Under the pieces are notes generated by a model. It did not search any database, was not told the DNA's origin, and worked only from the letters and a program-made list of their open reading frames with translations. From Plectrocnemia conspersa (taxonomy: Eukaryota > Arthropoda > Insecta > Trichoptera > Polycentropodidae), in the NCBI GenBank assembly GCA_009617715.1, contig VTFK01000527.1, positions 1 through 64,000 on the forward strand: a stretch of 64,000 nt of DNA, read 5' to 3'. The position numbers and the translations under genes were made by a program. Below are positions 9,901-21,237 of this stretch, in pieces (positions within the stretch are counted from its first letter, which is position 1; every line of letters starts with the position of its first letter).

Positions 9901-12600
9901 CCTTTTTAGTATTCTATACAATTTAACAATATATAAAATTTAAACATCTTAGTATGACTAAGTAATAATTAAATATAATTTAATTTTATCAAGGAACGGA
10001 AAATTTATTTAGGTATTTAAATAGACAAATATTCGTGACATTTTAATTTTTGTTAAAATTGGCATGCAATAATTATGAAATAAATTTTACATTAAAATAT
10101 GCGATTTAACTGATTGATAAATTTATAATTTTATTATACAAATTAAAACATTAGTAGAATAAAACTAAAAATTTTGCTCATTGGGCAAGATAAATATTAG
10201 GGATATTAACAACTTTTAAACAACAGAATTTTTTCACAAAAAGCCGGTAAACCTATGAATACGGCTATTAAATTATAATAACGACAATACATAAAATAAC
10301 ATATTTTAATAATAAGTTCTTGTGAAAATATGTGCGTTTTTACAAAAATAAAAATTTCTGGTGAAATACTAATATATAGTTAAAATTTTATAAAAAATCG
10401 ATTAAAATATACCTAACTATTTTTTTTTAAATCTATATAAATAAATAATGTGAACTCTATTTTAATACTGATTGAGATAAAAATGTCTTACATAATTAAA
10501 TAACATTATTATTATTGATAAATTGTGTTTTAATATTTTTTTATTAAATATTATCTCATAATATGCCAATAAAAATATAAACAAGCTTAATTCTATTTGA
10601 TTGCTGACTGACTCCTTCAAAAACTGGTGTTAATTGAATAACTGGTAATTAAATGTTTTATGTAGTTAAAGTTTATTGGACTACACAAGACTAATAATAA
10701 TTATTATTAGTAATCTATATTTTATATCATTTTATTTTTATTTAATATGAATAACAATTTATCAATAAAAATATTAATTATAGGGTAAAAAAGTTGAATT
10801 GCTGTTAATTTAATGAATGGTAATTAAATTAAATTTCAAGTTTAATTCAATTGTATTATCATTTTTGATAAACCAAATAAAATATAAAAAACCTAGCTTT
10901 ATTTTAATACTGACTAACTCATTTAAAACACACTTATGTTATTTTAATAATTATAAACTAAATAAAGTTTATATATAATATATTATGATTAATTAAAAAC
11001 TTTGTTATGTTTCTTATATTTTCATATAATAAAATTACTTATGTGGATTTAATAAGCAAAAATTTAAATTATTGAAATAAGAATTCATAAACATGATTTT
11101 TATTTATTATTATTTCTATTTTGAATTTAAATTAATTAAATATGAATAAAGATGTGAATCATTAATTACTCTAATAGAAATGTGTTTAAAATTTGTCATA
11201 CAAATATTTGATGCCAAAAAATATATTATTTATTGAACGTTAAGGAGTGATTATATTAGATTTATTTATTTTTAACCTTATGTTGTTCTTATTTCAAGAT
11301 TTAATTTTATTAATTATGTTGAAATAGTAGAAAGACTGATCAATGAATGCTACATATATTTAAAATTAAAACAAATTTGATTTTTAAGAAGTATATTTAG
11401 AATGATTTATTGTAAAAAATAATATAATTTAATAAATGGTATCAAAATAAAATTAGTAAATACAGGACAAACATAAAAAGTATATTTTTTTAAATTAATT
11501 TAAATAATATAGTAAATTTAAATAGTAAATAATACATTTTTAAAACCTATGATTTATTCGATTAATATATGTACATATAAATTAACTATGCAAAAATCAA
11601 TACATGACAGAATTATTCAGCTACACTTAAAATATTATTTATTTACAAGAGAGGATAAGATAAATAAACATATATTAGTATTTTAAATAAAAATTAGTGT
11701 AGATTTATTAAAATGTTTTAATATAGGGATATTTATTCATTCAAATTAGATTATGAATTATTACTAGTATATCAAAAAAAAACCCAGAAAAATACAGAGC
11801 TAATAATTGGAATAATTTAAGAAAAAATCTGTATAACACTTAAGTATATAGTTCAATTTTATTATCATTATTGATACACTATGTTTTATAATATTTTATT
11901 TTTAATAATTATTATATTATAATACAATTTGACAATATTCTTTTTTAATACTGACTCATTTTTTTAGAACTCTTTCTACTAATGTGAATTTAATAAATGT
12001 TACGAATATTTGTTTTTACCTAAGATAATGAATCATTACCGGTATTATAAAAAATACGAGGAATAGATGTACAGAACTATAAAAATATTATAAATATAAA
12101 TCTGCAAAACATTAAAAAATTAATTCTGTTCAAAGGTAAAAAAAATAATCAAGACAGAAAGAGTAGATAAACTTATTAAACATTATGTTATTTAATCTAT
12201 ATTCAACAATAGTGCTGAAAAATCAAAGAGTTATATAAATCGACATTGTAATCAAATTGAACTATTAAATAATCGACTATAAACAATTTAAAAATATAAA
12301 TGTCAATATTTTTCTTAAGTAAATCATATTAAAAAAAAATTGCTTATAAATATATTTTAAAGTAGTATTTTTAATTAAAAAATATTTGAGGATATGTTGA
12401 TTTTTTTATGTTGAGAAATAATGAGGGGTATGTACAAACATAGTACAAATCAATTTGACGGAAAAATTATATAATTTTCAATTTTAAAATAAAAGTAAAT
12501 AAACAAAAATAAAAATGAATATGATAAAACAAATTCCATATGAACTATTCCGGATTGTCCGTGAACTATTTTATTGCTCAATGAACTATATAGTACACTT
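9901..12600. other. AT-rich desert with a 22-bp perfect palindrome
   Basis: About 2.7 kb of AT-rich sequence with no genes. It includes the exact palindrome centred on 10,700/10,701. Just before the GC-rich exon region, three copies of TGAACTAT occur between 12,541 and 12,590. Otherwise nothing recognised. Confidence 0.5.
10690..10711. repeat. Perfect 22-bp AT palindrome
   Basis: The half-site ACTAATAATAA is followed directly by its exact reverse complement TTATTATTAGT. In such AT-rich DNA perfect palindromes arise by chance or slippage, and no function is implied. Confidence 0.7.
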
Positions 12601-12664
12601 TGGTGGGAAGTTTAAAAAATAAAAAAATAGCATAAGCGACGGCTCATTGCTTCCTGCATCTCAC

Positions 12665-12794
12665 CTGCGCTCATAGACGACATCGAGGGCGGCGGCGCTT
12701 GGGGGCCCGCCGGGGGCTCCATCTTCCAGGGGGCGCAGCACGACGCCGGCGAGAACTCGCTCACGCTCGCGCTCGCGCTCGACGATATTAACAT
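12665..12794 (-). CDS. Candidate first coding exon (partial gene), unidentified protein
   Basis: On the minus strand an ATG with A at -3 (AACATG, 12,792-12,794) opens a 43-codon frame. It begins MLISSSASASVSEFSPASCC, continues with a Pro-rich part (KMEPPAGPQAPPPSMSSM) and ends at GCAG|GTGAGA, a near-consensus splice donor, so the exon would stop at 12,665 in phase 1. Wobble positions are almost all G or C although the flanks are AT-rich, as expected of coding sequence or a CpG-rich first exon. Low-complexity Ser/Ala/Pro N-termini are common in transcription factors, but I do not recognise this protein. Sequence upstream in transcription is GC-rich and promoter-like. Exon 2 was not found; it may lie far away or outside the window. 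The plus strand is also open here (12,677-12,882, behind a weaker acceptor), which is the main alternative. Confidence 0.42.
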
Positions 12795-13045
12795 GTTAAC
12801 GTCCGAGTCTCAACAGTACGTCACCACGGTCGCGATCGGCAACTGCGCACCGAGCATCGTCACCGAGCGGCGATCCGCGTAGCACTAATCGATCACGAGA
12901 CTTCCTGGTGCCGACCCGGCGCCGAGTGAGCCGAGCGGCTGCCCATAGGCAGCTTCCCTGGGCACTGCCCACCCGGCGTCTGCGTCCCGCTCGGACGAAA
13001 GCTCGAGCCGGGTCGAGCTGCTCGCGCGCAGAAATCGCTTAGCCT
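12795..13045 (-). promoter_or_regulatory. GC/CpG-rich 5' leader or promoter, proximal part
   Basis: Immediately upstream (minus strand) of the candidate first exon is 250 bp of very GC- and CpG-rich DNA, the richest in the window. It could be the 5' untranslated leader and core promoter. One short upstream frame begins at an ATG (MLGAQLPIATVV...) and stops before the main ATG. I see no clear TATA box. The block ends abruptly at 13,045, where a hAT element begins, and similar GC-rich sequence resumes at 15,662. Confidence 0.4.
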
Positions 13046-13160
13046 CAGCGCTTTCCAAACTGCGGCCCGCGGCCAACTATCACTCGTGGAAAATATCAGA
13101 ACATTCGCCATGTAACATATGTTAAAATTTATATTTTTCTTCACTTTGGTCGATTTGGCA

Positions 13161-13190
13161 GGGCACCGGTGCTCACCATGGCACATACCT
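13161..13190. repeat. Short GC-rich repeat, copy 2
   Basis: GGCACCGGTGCTCACCATGG lies inside the hAT element, about 115 bp from its left end, and matches 4624-4643 with one difference. It may be a subterminal block of this transposon family. Confidence 0.45.
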
Positions 13191-13628
13191 GTGTGCCAGT
13201 TGGCAGACCATGGCATCTTACGTGCTAAATACTATAAAAATGTTCATGATTATTCTAATAAACACTTTGAGTATAGCGTGTCAAAATAAGTGTGTCTTCC
13301 TGAAAATTATATCATGAAAATTTATTGTAAAAGTACTAAATCCAAAATTTTTTGTTTCCAGAAAATTTGCCGATTTTTCGAAAATTTTCAATATGATCGT
13401 TTACGTTAAAAATTAAATTTAAAAGAGTATTTTTTTAATGTTTTATAAAAACTGTACTTTTTATATCGCTGCAAAAAAAATAGTAGGTGTTTGAAAATAT
13501 TCACGCTTAAAAGTTTTTAATAAAGGTTGAAAGTATTTGAATTTAAAAAAATTGTCCACGTGGGAATTGACAGATTTCAAAAATATATGAGGGTTGCGCC
13601 ATAAAATTTTCCTGTTAATAAACTTTAA

Positions 13629-13672
13629 TCTCGTTCTCGAACTCTCGTTCTCGTTCTCGTTCTCGTTCTCGT
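13629..13672. repeat. TCTCGT simple repeat
   Basis: Imperfect hexamer tract of TCTCGT units, interrupted near the start by CGAAC. It lies inside the hAT element. Pyrimidine-rich on this strand. Confidence 0.85.
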
Positions 13673-13678
13673 TTTTTT

Positions 13679-13704
13679 AGTGTTGCTGCAGAAGCGGCAA
13701 CACT
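13679..13704. repeat. GC-rich hairpin
   Basis: AGTGTTGCTGC pairs with GCGGCAACACT (one G-T pair) around an AGAA loop, giving an 11-bp stem. It directly follows the TCTCGT tract and a T run. Helitrons end in a hairpin, but no CTRR end follows, so I assign no element type. Confidence 0.6.
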
Positions 13705-14635
13705 GTATTTAATGCTTATTTCCTACATTACTAAACTGTTCTTATTAAAAATACAGTCACAAAATTGTTTACGTTTAGTAAAAATGCTTAATACTGCATT
13801 TTTTTTATATTGATGTTGACTATGCAATTATAAAACAATTTTATTCGATTTATTTTAATTTTATAAATGTGAGATTTTCATGACTTGTGTTGAAAGCAAA
13901 GTTGCTTGAGTATTTTTTTATCTAAGAGTAGATATTTTCTGCTTTTAGTGACATAAAAATTATGCAAATTTAACCCTTTATGTGCCGAAGTAACTTGGCG
14001 TAATATACGACCGTAATACCAGCCATTATTATACAAAATTAAAAAGGCACAAGTTTGTTGCGATAGCCCTAGCGATGTTAAAAAGATAATATTTAATTTT
14101 CGTCATTTTATAAAAGCTATAGAGTGGGGGTAATTTTAAACATTTCTCTATAAACGGTTCTATATACCTAATGTAATATCATTTCAAAGCATAAATAAGA
14201 GTTATGGCGAAAGCTTTGTAGGAATCTTGTGGCAATATTAAGAAACTTTTTTACAATTACTTTATATTTTGGAGATATAAGATTTTCATATATTATGTTC
14301 AAATTACTATTAATTGAATTATGTTTATCCTAAAGAAGAATTTTGCCTATTTATACACATTTACATTGTTTTTAACAATATGGCAATAGTTTTAAACAAA
14401 GAAAAGGAAAATAGTCCATAATTTAATTACCAGAGAATTTAGTAATTTCTAAGAAATTAAAAATTGCTAAAAAAAAGTGGAAAATATCCAAATATTTTTC
14501 AAATGATTAAAAAGTTTATTTCAATACAAAATACAAGATGTACACATAAATTAATCATTTAACTAGTTAAATGCCAGAAAGGCAAAAGGGTAGGCCAAAA
14601 AAGTTTGATTTGTTTTAATTGTGCACATTGATATC

Positions 14636-14812
14636 GGAATAGCACAGTTTTAAGTCCTGGACTAATAACTTAGAAGCAACGGGTTCAGATTTTTTTTTCA
14701 GCAGCGGACTCGATATTTTATTTATAAAAATTCGTTATGATTAAAAATCGATCCCAGCTGCAAAAAATATATTTATTGTAAAATATAATATTCATATTAG
14801 TTTATAAATAAT
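14636..14812 (+). repeat. tRNA-like SINE, family 1, copy a
   Basis: A tRNA-like head (TAGCACAG, later GAAGCAACGGGTTCAGA, a decayed B-box) is followed by a tail containing AAAAATCGATCCCAGCTGCA and an A/T-rich end. The copy at 34,826-34,970 has the same order: TAGCATAG, GAGGTCACGGGTT, AAAACCGACCCTAGCTGCAT. Polymerase III promoter remnants and a shared 3' tail indicate a degenerate SINE. This copy sits inside the hAT element. Confidence 0.5.
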
Positions 14813-15661
14813 TATTATATTGATGTCTAAGATTTACAGGCGTTTTTTCTAGTGGTTAATATTTATTTAAATGGATTCTTTATGTCTAAATGATTTTACC
14901 AGTTAACAGTAGTGTAGCAGGTTCTTTTTTTCTGAAGCCGGAGTGGGCTTCAGTATTTTTTTAAAACTCACTATCTCAGAGTTCCGAATCCATTTAAAAA
15001 AATATTTTTTTTACTGTTCACTTCCTGCGCTTATTGTAAAAATACAAAAAAAACTATTAGTTGCTCCATCTCTATATGACTTTTACACAAACCATTAACG
15101 GTTTTTTAACCGACTTCAAATATTTTTATATATCAATGTATTAGAATTTAAATTTTTGCAGTTGGTAGGTACTGATTATATATCATGACTATGATCTGTG
15201 TTATTAGCATGACTTTTTTGTATACTTAAGTGTTTAAGCTTTTGTGAGATTAAGAAAGTGAATAAAAAAATTTACTTTAATTTTGTTAATTGCGATATTT
15301 ATTGCTTTGGATTTAAGCAATAATTTAGCAAAATAGCACAGTTACATTATGTTTAACCCTTGAAAATATTTTACTAACACGCGAAAACGCGTAAACGGAC
15401 CATAATGTGCTATCTTCATTATGTAAAAAAATTAAAGTGGTTGTCTTTTATAAGTCACAGATATAATTTATGATATTTCTTTAAGGCGAAAATCCTAAAA
15501 AGTGTTGCTATGCAACATAAATTGAAATATTCAAGTTTATTTAAGCATGTATATGTTACTAGTGTGTCACGAAATTAGTCATGCTTATGTTTCTTTTATA
15601 TGTAATGTTATATGTGTATAAAAATCTCGGTCCGCGGTCTGAAAATGCTTGGGAAGCGCTG

Positions 15662-16030
15662 TCTTAGCCAGCCACTGTCCCCGCCTGAAATACGCCCATC
15701 CGACTTCCACCTGTTTTGTGTACCCATGAACGAAAGAGACGGGTGTATGTGCGTCAGGTGTGCTTTTGTAGGAAGCGGTTATGAGAACGGTTACGGTAGT
15801 CGAACACGAATGACCTTTTACGGAGAACATGGGGGAACTCTTTGTTATAGGTTGTCTCTTTCTCAGCAATTGGAGGTGAGGTGAGAGAGAATAGCTGCTC
15901 TAGTTTGATCGTGATTTTGTGGGCGAATAGCTTCTGAATGGCAGATAGTGTGGTGGCTTTTCGGTGAAGTGGTGGTTACGTCATATTGGGTGGACTTTTT
16001 TCTTTATTCACGGAGTTTTCCTAAATTCTG
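15662..16030 (-). promoter_or_regulatory. GC-rich promoter continuation beyond the hAT insertion
   Basis: G+C-raised, complex sequence resumes exactly at the far target duplication of the hAT element. If the transposon is set aside it is contiguous with the GC-rich leader at 12,795-13,045. It contains TTACGTCA at 15,977-15,984 (a CRE/ATF-type word) next to ATTGG at 15,985-15,989 (CCAAT on the minus strand). Overlapping frames are open on both strands (15,585-15,884), as expected in GC-raised DNA with few stops; none shows a domain. Promoter role for the candidate exon at 12.7 kb is inferred. Confidence 0.35.
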
Positions 16031-17480
16031 CAGATTTGAGCTATGTGTTATATAGTAATTGTATTGTTAGTGATAGTCATTGACGATAGAACGTCATTAA
16101 TTAGACGTTTTCAGTAATTATAATACTAACTCTTTCCTTCCTGAATATATAATATATCTAAAGAACTGGATAATAATCTGTTAATATGAAAATATTGATT
16201 TTTTGCTCCACATTTTATAGTCTGTGATATTTAATCATATACAGTAGAAATGTAAAACTAGGTTGTGTTTTGTGTTAAAGTTTTAGTGTGTTATGTGTTA
16301 TGTGTTAGGTTCATTTAGGTACATAATATGTAAAAAAAACTATTCTATTACACTTACAATGTTAACATTAACGCCTTCAAGTTTTATAATACAAAGTTCG
16401 TTTATCTAGCATTTATTTACTTATTAATATATAGTTTTAGATTTTTTTTAAATTTATAATTATAGGACAAGGTTAATATTTAACCCTTTAAACGACAGCG
16501 ACTTTTCGTTAGTCACCTGTTATTTCTATTTACGGGTCAGTAGCTCTTTCTAAAAAAATATATAAAACATTTGGTTTACTGATAAATGAAGGTAGATAAT
16601 TAAAAACAATTGTAAATAATTTGTTAACTTGTTTTAAAAAAATAATTTGTATTCTTCTTAAAAAAATCAACAAATGTCGCATTGGTTGCAAAATTCGCTG
16701 GTGTTTAAGTAATCAAAGAACAAAGTTGTCAACTGATTTTTTAAGTCTAGTAATTATATAATATGTTAATTTTAACTTCACTAAGTTTAACTCATATGTG
16801 ATAACGTAATTAAAAAAATAGAAATTACCATTTTAATTTAAAAATAAAGGCAGATTTTAATTGCAATAAAATCGATTGAATAATATATAGAAAAAACGCT
16901 TAAAATAAAATTATATACATTGATATTTGCGAATAAAAACTAATAAATATTCTATAGAAACGAATAATTTTTTTAACATACGAATTAAAATTGAAAATTT
17001 AATTTATTATTAAATTTTCAGTTGAAAATGTAGGAACGCAATAAAATATATAGATAAATACTTAAATAATAATATATTTTTTTTAGATTCAAGATTTATT
17101 TAAAAAAAATGCATGTTTTTGTCAGAATTTTGAACTGATTTTTTACCAATCTTAAAAAAGAGCGAAGGACTTACTTTTAAAAATTATAAATCAAATTGTC
17201 TTATTAGATGTAAATCATTTAAATTCAGAAAAAAAAATATTATATGTAGTTTTTAATTATACATTTTAATTTTTTGATTTAAAAATGTTTTCTAGCTATG
17301 TACATTAAAAATACAGCTTTTTAGAATATACAGTTACATATAATATAAAGATTATTTTTATCTGATTTATAATAAGACATTTTTAGAAAGTATCATAAAA
17401 TCTTAAATCATTTAACTATTTGTATTTTTTTAAATTTAATTATGATTTAACTTTCTCTTTCCCAAATTAATTAGTCACTC
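16031..17480. other. AT-rich desert
   Basis: Mostly AT-rich, with a short TGTGTTA-type tract near 16,276-16,308 and a TTAACCCTTTAAACGACAG word near 16,483 that resembles one end of a TTAA mini-element, without a matching second end. No gene seen. Confidence 0.5.
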
Positions 17481-17489
17481 ATTTAAAAA

Positions 17490-18060
17490 ATCTGAGTGAA
17501 TACATTTCAATTTTTTAGCGTTTTCGCTACCGACTTATACGATACACAAATACGACACTGCTCTCAACTTTTCCATCCAAGGTCAAAGGTTTTAAAGAAC
17601 CACAACTTGACCTCGCAACATTATATACTACCACTACGTGATTTATTATTATTAATCTGCTCATCCGTTTGTTCGCCTCGCGCGCATATAAATATCTCTC
17701 TCAGCGTTATAAATAATTAAAATGTATGCATACACACACGCTCCGACCAAAGATATGAACCGAGAGATCCTGTTTCCAAAACCACGTAATGGACGTAGGT
17801 GTGAGTGAGGTAGTCCAAGGATATAAACACGGACCCCTTTCTCAGATTGTGGTGAGTTGGTAGCGTTTTAGCATTTATCATCCTGTGGCAGGTGACAAGA
17901 TAGCCGCCGCTGGTTTAAAACAAACACTCCTACCACTCGCACAACTGGAAAATAGGTACCTATAACAACGCATATTGGGAATGGTGTTTTCTTTTTGAGA
18001 ATTCACACACAAAGAGGATTAGTAATAGCTTTTTTGCGACGACACTTGGTATCTTTAAAA
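17490..18060. promoter_or_regulatory. GC-raised island with nuclear-receptor-type sites
   Basis: About 570 bp of complex sequence. CAAGGTCAAAGGT at 17,578-17,590 is a direct repeat with one spacer (AGGTCA-A-AGGT), the DR1 arrangement bound by HNF4/USP/COUP-type receptors. A further TTGACCT lies near 17,608-17,614. TATAAA occurs at 17,822-17,827 with CTCAGATTG 20 bp on, too close for a standard TATA/initiator pair. The 74-codon frame at 17,496-17,720 shows no domain. Enhancer or promoter role is inferred. Confidence 0.35.
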
Positions 18061-20030
18061 AAAAGATTATAAACAAGATCGACTCCGAATGCGCTGAATG
18101 GTTTCTTAATGAGACTTTGATTTATTATGATTAGATTATTATTTTGTAAATATTTCTGTAGTTAACTTATCAAATATATTTTAAAAAAACTTTTCTTTTT
18201 TTACATGTTGAAATTATATAAGGAAATGAAGAGCAAACATTAATGAATTGGACTCCAAGCATAATGTTACTAAACATCAAAGCTTCGGTCTATTAAATCT
18301 GCCTTATGCCGATGTTTAAAAGAAAGAACTCAAATGTAGATAAATAAAATATTATTATATATAGTCTTATAATAACGTACGATCTTTTTAAGTAGTTGGA
18401 ATATTATATAGTAGTATTTACTTATTAAAAATCATTTTAACCCTTTGAGTAGTGAGTTAATTTATAAACATTTGAACATTTGTTAGTATACACTTTACGT
18501 ATATTTCCTTAATTATTTCTAATATTTATTTATTAATATTTAATATTGAATTCGTACTAAATAATAATAAAAAAATCTGTGATTCTATTTTTCATCTATA
18601 ATTCGGCTTTGTGGATTTTTTTATAAAAATACAGAAGCTTTTAATATTTTTTATAAAATTATTATAAAAATATTTTTTGGTATGTATATTTATTTCGTAC
18701 TCCTTAATTTGTTGGTATTATTTTGTATAAAAATCATTTACAAAAAAAAAATTTTATAATTTTTTTTTAGTTATATTATATATGTAAATGTGAAACAGTG
18801 AAAGATCGACCGCCGTACATGTATGGCGATAATCTAAGAAGTGTTGAATATAAATAATTACACAAAAACCTTTTATAAATATTTTACAAGATCTTCTTGA
18901 GAACACTTGATGACAAAAATACCAAAAAAATGCATAGTACAAAAAATTGTATAAAATCGCCTTTTTATTATTTTCACCTTATATATATATATGTGTTTTT
19001 TTAATAGATTTTTAGTGTTATATTAATGTATATAACCTTAATATAAAAACTCACACAGTTATAATTAATATATTTTTACCATATATTACATTAATACTAA
19101 TTGTATACAAATATTTATTTTAATTCGGAAATGCTCTTATTCCTCTGCTCTAAGACTTAGAATATTTTTATTTTATTAATTTATTTAGCTTTATAGCTAA
19201 TTTTTTATGTATATTATTTAAAAATAAAATAGTTTTGTAACAGGAAAAATGAGATAAACCTGTTTTATCTTACATATAAATAACTCAAAATCTCTACAGA
19301 ACATATTTTATTATTTTAATTCATACACCATTATTTATAATTTTAACCACTCAAGTTCTAGTTAAATACATTTGCCATATTATTAATAAAATATTTTTAT
19401 CTATCACTTGCAAATTAGTACATATAACGAGAGTTATTAATATAATATTTTGAGGCATATATTTATAAAATATAAATAGTAATTTTTATAGTTTAAATTT
19501 AATAAAAATATTTTTCCTGAGTATATTTCGGACTGAAAAATTAGAACTTTATTTATTTAAGTGAGTATAAATAATTAAAATTTAATTTTAAAACAGATAT
19601 TCCTTACACCCATCTAACCATAGTATTATATATAAATTTATTAAACACACGTTTATTACAAAATTGAGAATATAATAAATTTGATACAGTAAAATTAACT
19701 GGTTTTTAACCATTTATTCACAAACTAATAATAGTAAAACATAATTAAAAATATTAAAATTGCTTATTAAAATTATTAAGCCTAAAACTAATAATTTAAC
19801 TAAAATTTTTAGCTACCTAAAAAAATATTGCTATAACTTTTTCCTTACATATACTTCATTAAAAGCAATTTTAGATTTAAACATATATAATATTTTATAT
19901 ATGTCATATATGATAAATAAATTAAAAAATATTATTAAACTTACCCATGATGGTATTTATTTTTTCAATTAAATGTACCAGTACCTATCTATATATCGAT
20001 ACATATATTTTCATATCAAAGTGTCTATTT
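18061..20030. other. AT-rich desert
   Basis: About 2 kb, very AT-rich, no GC-raised island, no recognised repeat. Short frames here (18,754-18,942 and 19,760-19,972) are Lys/Asn/Ile/Tyr-rich as expected from composition alone. Confidence 0.6.
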
Positions 20031-20040
20031 TTTTTCACAG

Positions 20041-20238
20041 GTGCAAGTCACGTTCACAATATCCTTATCGAAACTGGTGCAATGTAATGTATACGAGCAG
20101 TGTGAGAATATTTCGAACACATTATGCCCTATACAATTGTTAAACGGACGTACTGTGTATTTTAATACTATTTGGCGTGTATTGACCCATAATTATATTT
20201 TTTGTTCGTCCGTGTATAACCACGTATTCATATTATGA
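20041..20238 (+). CDS. Possible internal or terminal exon (65 codons), uncertain
   Basis: A pyrimidine tract ending TTTTTTTTCACAG abuts the open stretch exactly at 20,041, a good 3' splice acceptor. The 65 codons that follow end in TGA at 20,236-20,238. Base composition becomes more GC-rich and less repetitive at the junction. The peptide (start VQVTFTISLSKLVQCNVYEQ) has several cysteines but no domain I recognise. It could be a terminal coding exon in phase 0 or a noncoding regulatory block that happens to follow an acceptor-like tract. The frame is also open upstream of the junction, which weakens the exon reading. Confidence 0.18.
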   Translation: MQVTFTISLSKLVQCNVYEQCENISNTLCPIQLLNGRTVYFNTIWRVLTHNYIFCSSVYNHVFIL

Positions 20239-21230
20239 TAGACAATTTTTTTCACCTATAATTCTGGCGGAAATAAAACTTTTATAATAAGATTTTTTGC
20301 ATATAAATTACGGGGCGTGTGAGTTAAAACAACCATTAATTGCATTATTTAGTAAGTATTTAATTTAACAACAAGTATGGTTTACATCATAGTATAAATT
20401 GTAAACAATGATTCTTCATATTTATATTCTACCGTAAAAAATGGTATTTATTAGATAGTTCATTGAAGATGTATCGCATGAAAGTCAATCGCCCTCATCG
20501 AAAAAGAGATACTGCATCAAGTTTAAATCTTGCTAAGCGAACAGTATATCATGCCGTTTAAGATGACCTTTACACGAGTAGATAAACTAAATGCTATATG
20601 GATGTTAAGCATATTCCCCAATCTGAGTTTTTAGAGTTGATTAAATTATCCAATAAAATACATAGCTCAACCATAAAATTGGTAAATACATAAGTATAGT
20701 TTCTGAATAAGTTATTAATGTAAGACTAGAGTACTATATATAAAAAAATACATTTATTAAATATAAAAAAATTGAAAATAACATTTTTTTTACAAACATG
20801 TTTATTTTTATATTTAAAATCTAACCTCGGTTCAAGAAAATTTTGTAAATTTTTTTTTTTACTTTAAGGCTTATTATTATATTATTCTTAAAAGTTTATT
20901 ACAACAATACAACTCAGACTTTCTCATTTATCAATTTTTTTTATTCTCCACTAGCAGAAAAAGTTAGATAAAGAAACTAGAAATAAAAACACGGTTCTTA
21001 AATAAAACGTTGAAATGTCGCGTTGCACATAAGTGACATATTTCTATTAAAAACTGTCATAATACTTTAAAAGCATAATATAATCAATTAGTTGCATTTT
21101 TCACAATAAATCGTTCTTTCGCTTATAGAAAACATCGATGCTTATGATATTTTTTTGTTGAATGCATATGAGAATTTTCGATAAAATCAAAATAAAATCG
21201 AACTTGCTTGATTTTAATTAATCATAACGA
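20239..21230. other. Mixed AT-rich sequence
   Basis: AT-rich with a modestly complex patch near 20,455-20,600. No frame, ends of elements or repeats identified. Confidence 0.45.
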
Positions 21231-21237
21231 TATTCAT

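Larger units (their letters stand above)
13046..15661. mobile_element. hAT (Buster-like) element splitting the GC-rich promoter region
   Basis: The left end reads CAGCGCTTTCCAAAC followed by a CCGCGGCC block. The right end, reverse-complemented, reads CAGCGCTTCCCAAGC followed by CCGCGGACC. GCTTAGCC at 13,037-13,044 and TCTTAGCC at 15,662-15,669 form an 8-bp target duplication with one difference. The duplication has TA in the middle, the nnnTAnnn preference described for Buster-type hAT elements; a single T (13,045) separates the left copy from CAG. The 2.6-kb interior is AT-rich and decayed, and includes a SINE-like copy and a TCTCGT tract. I find no readable transposase. An AATAAA at 13,257 lies inside the element and so need not belong to the neighbouring gene. 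Confidence 0.78.

Noticed and set aside
12677..12882. Plus-strand terminal exon of 68 codons
   Set aside because: Kept only as an alternative. Its acceptor is weaker than the minus-strand donor, and the GC/CpG-rich surroundings fit a first exon better than a 3' end. Not excluded.
12893..13216. Minus-strand frame of 107 codons upstream of the candidate exon
   Set aside because: It runs across the hAT boundary at 13,046, so it joins transposon and host sequence and cannot be an ancestral gene.
13257..13262. AATAAA as poly-A signal for a gene ending near 12.9 kb
   Set aside because: It lies inside the hAT element and AATAAA is common by chance in this composition.
13679..13704. Helitron 3' end
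   Set aside because: The hairpin is good but no CTRR terminus follows and no matching 5' TC end was found.
17805..17815. let-7-like seed TGAGGTAGT
   Set aside because: Only the first nine bases match and no complementary arm exists nearby for a precursor hairpin.
13972..18445. TTAACCCTTT words as piggyBac-type MITE ends (about 13,974, 16,483, 18,438)
   Set aside because: None has a matching GGGTTAA partner at a plausible distance with complementary inner sequence.
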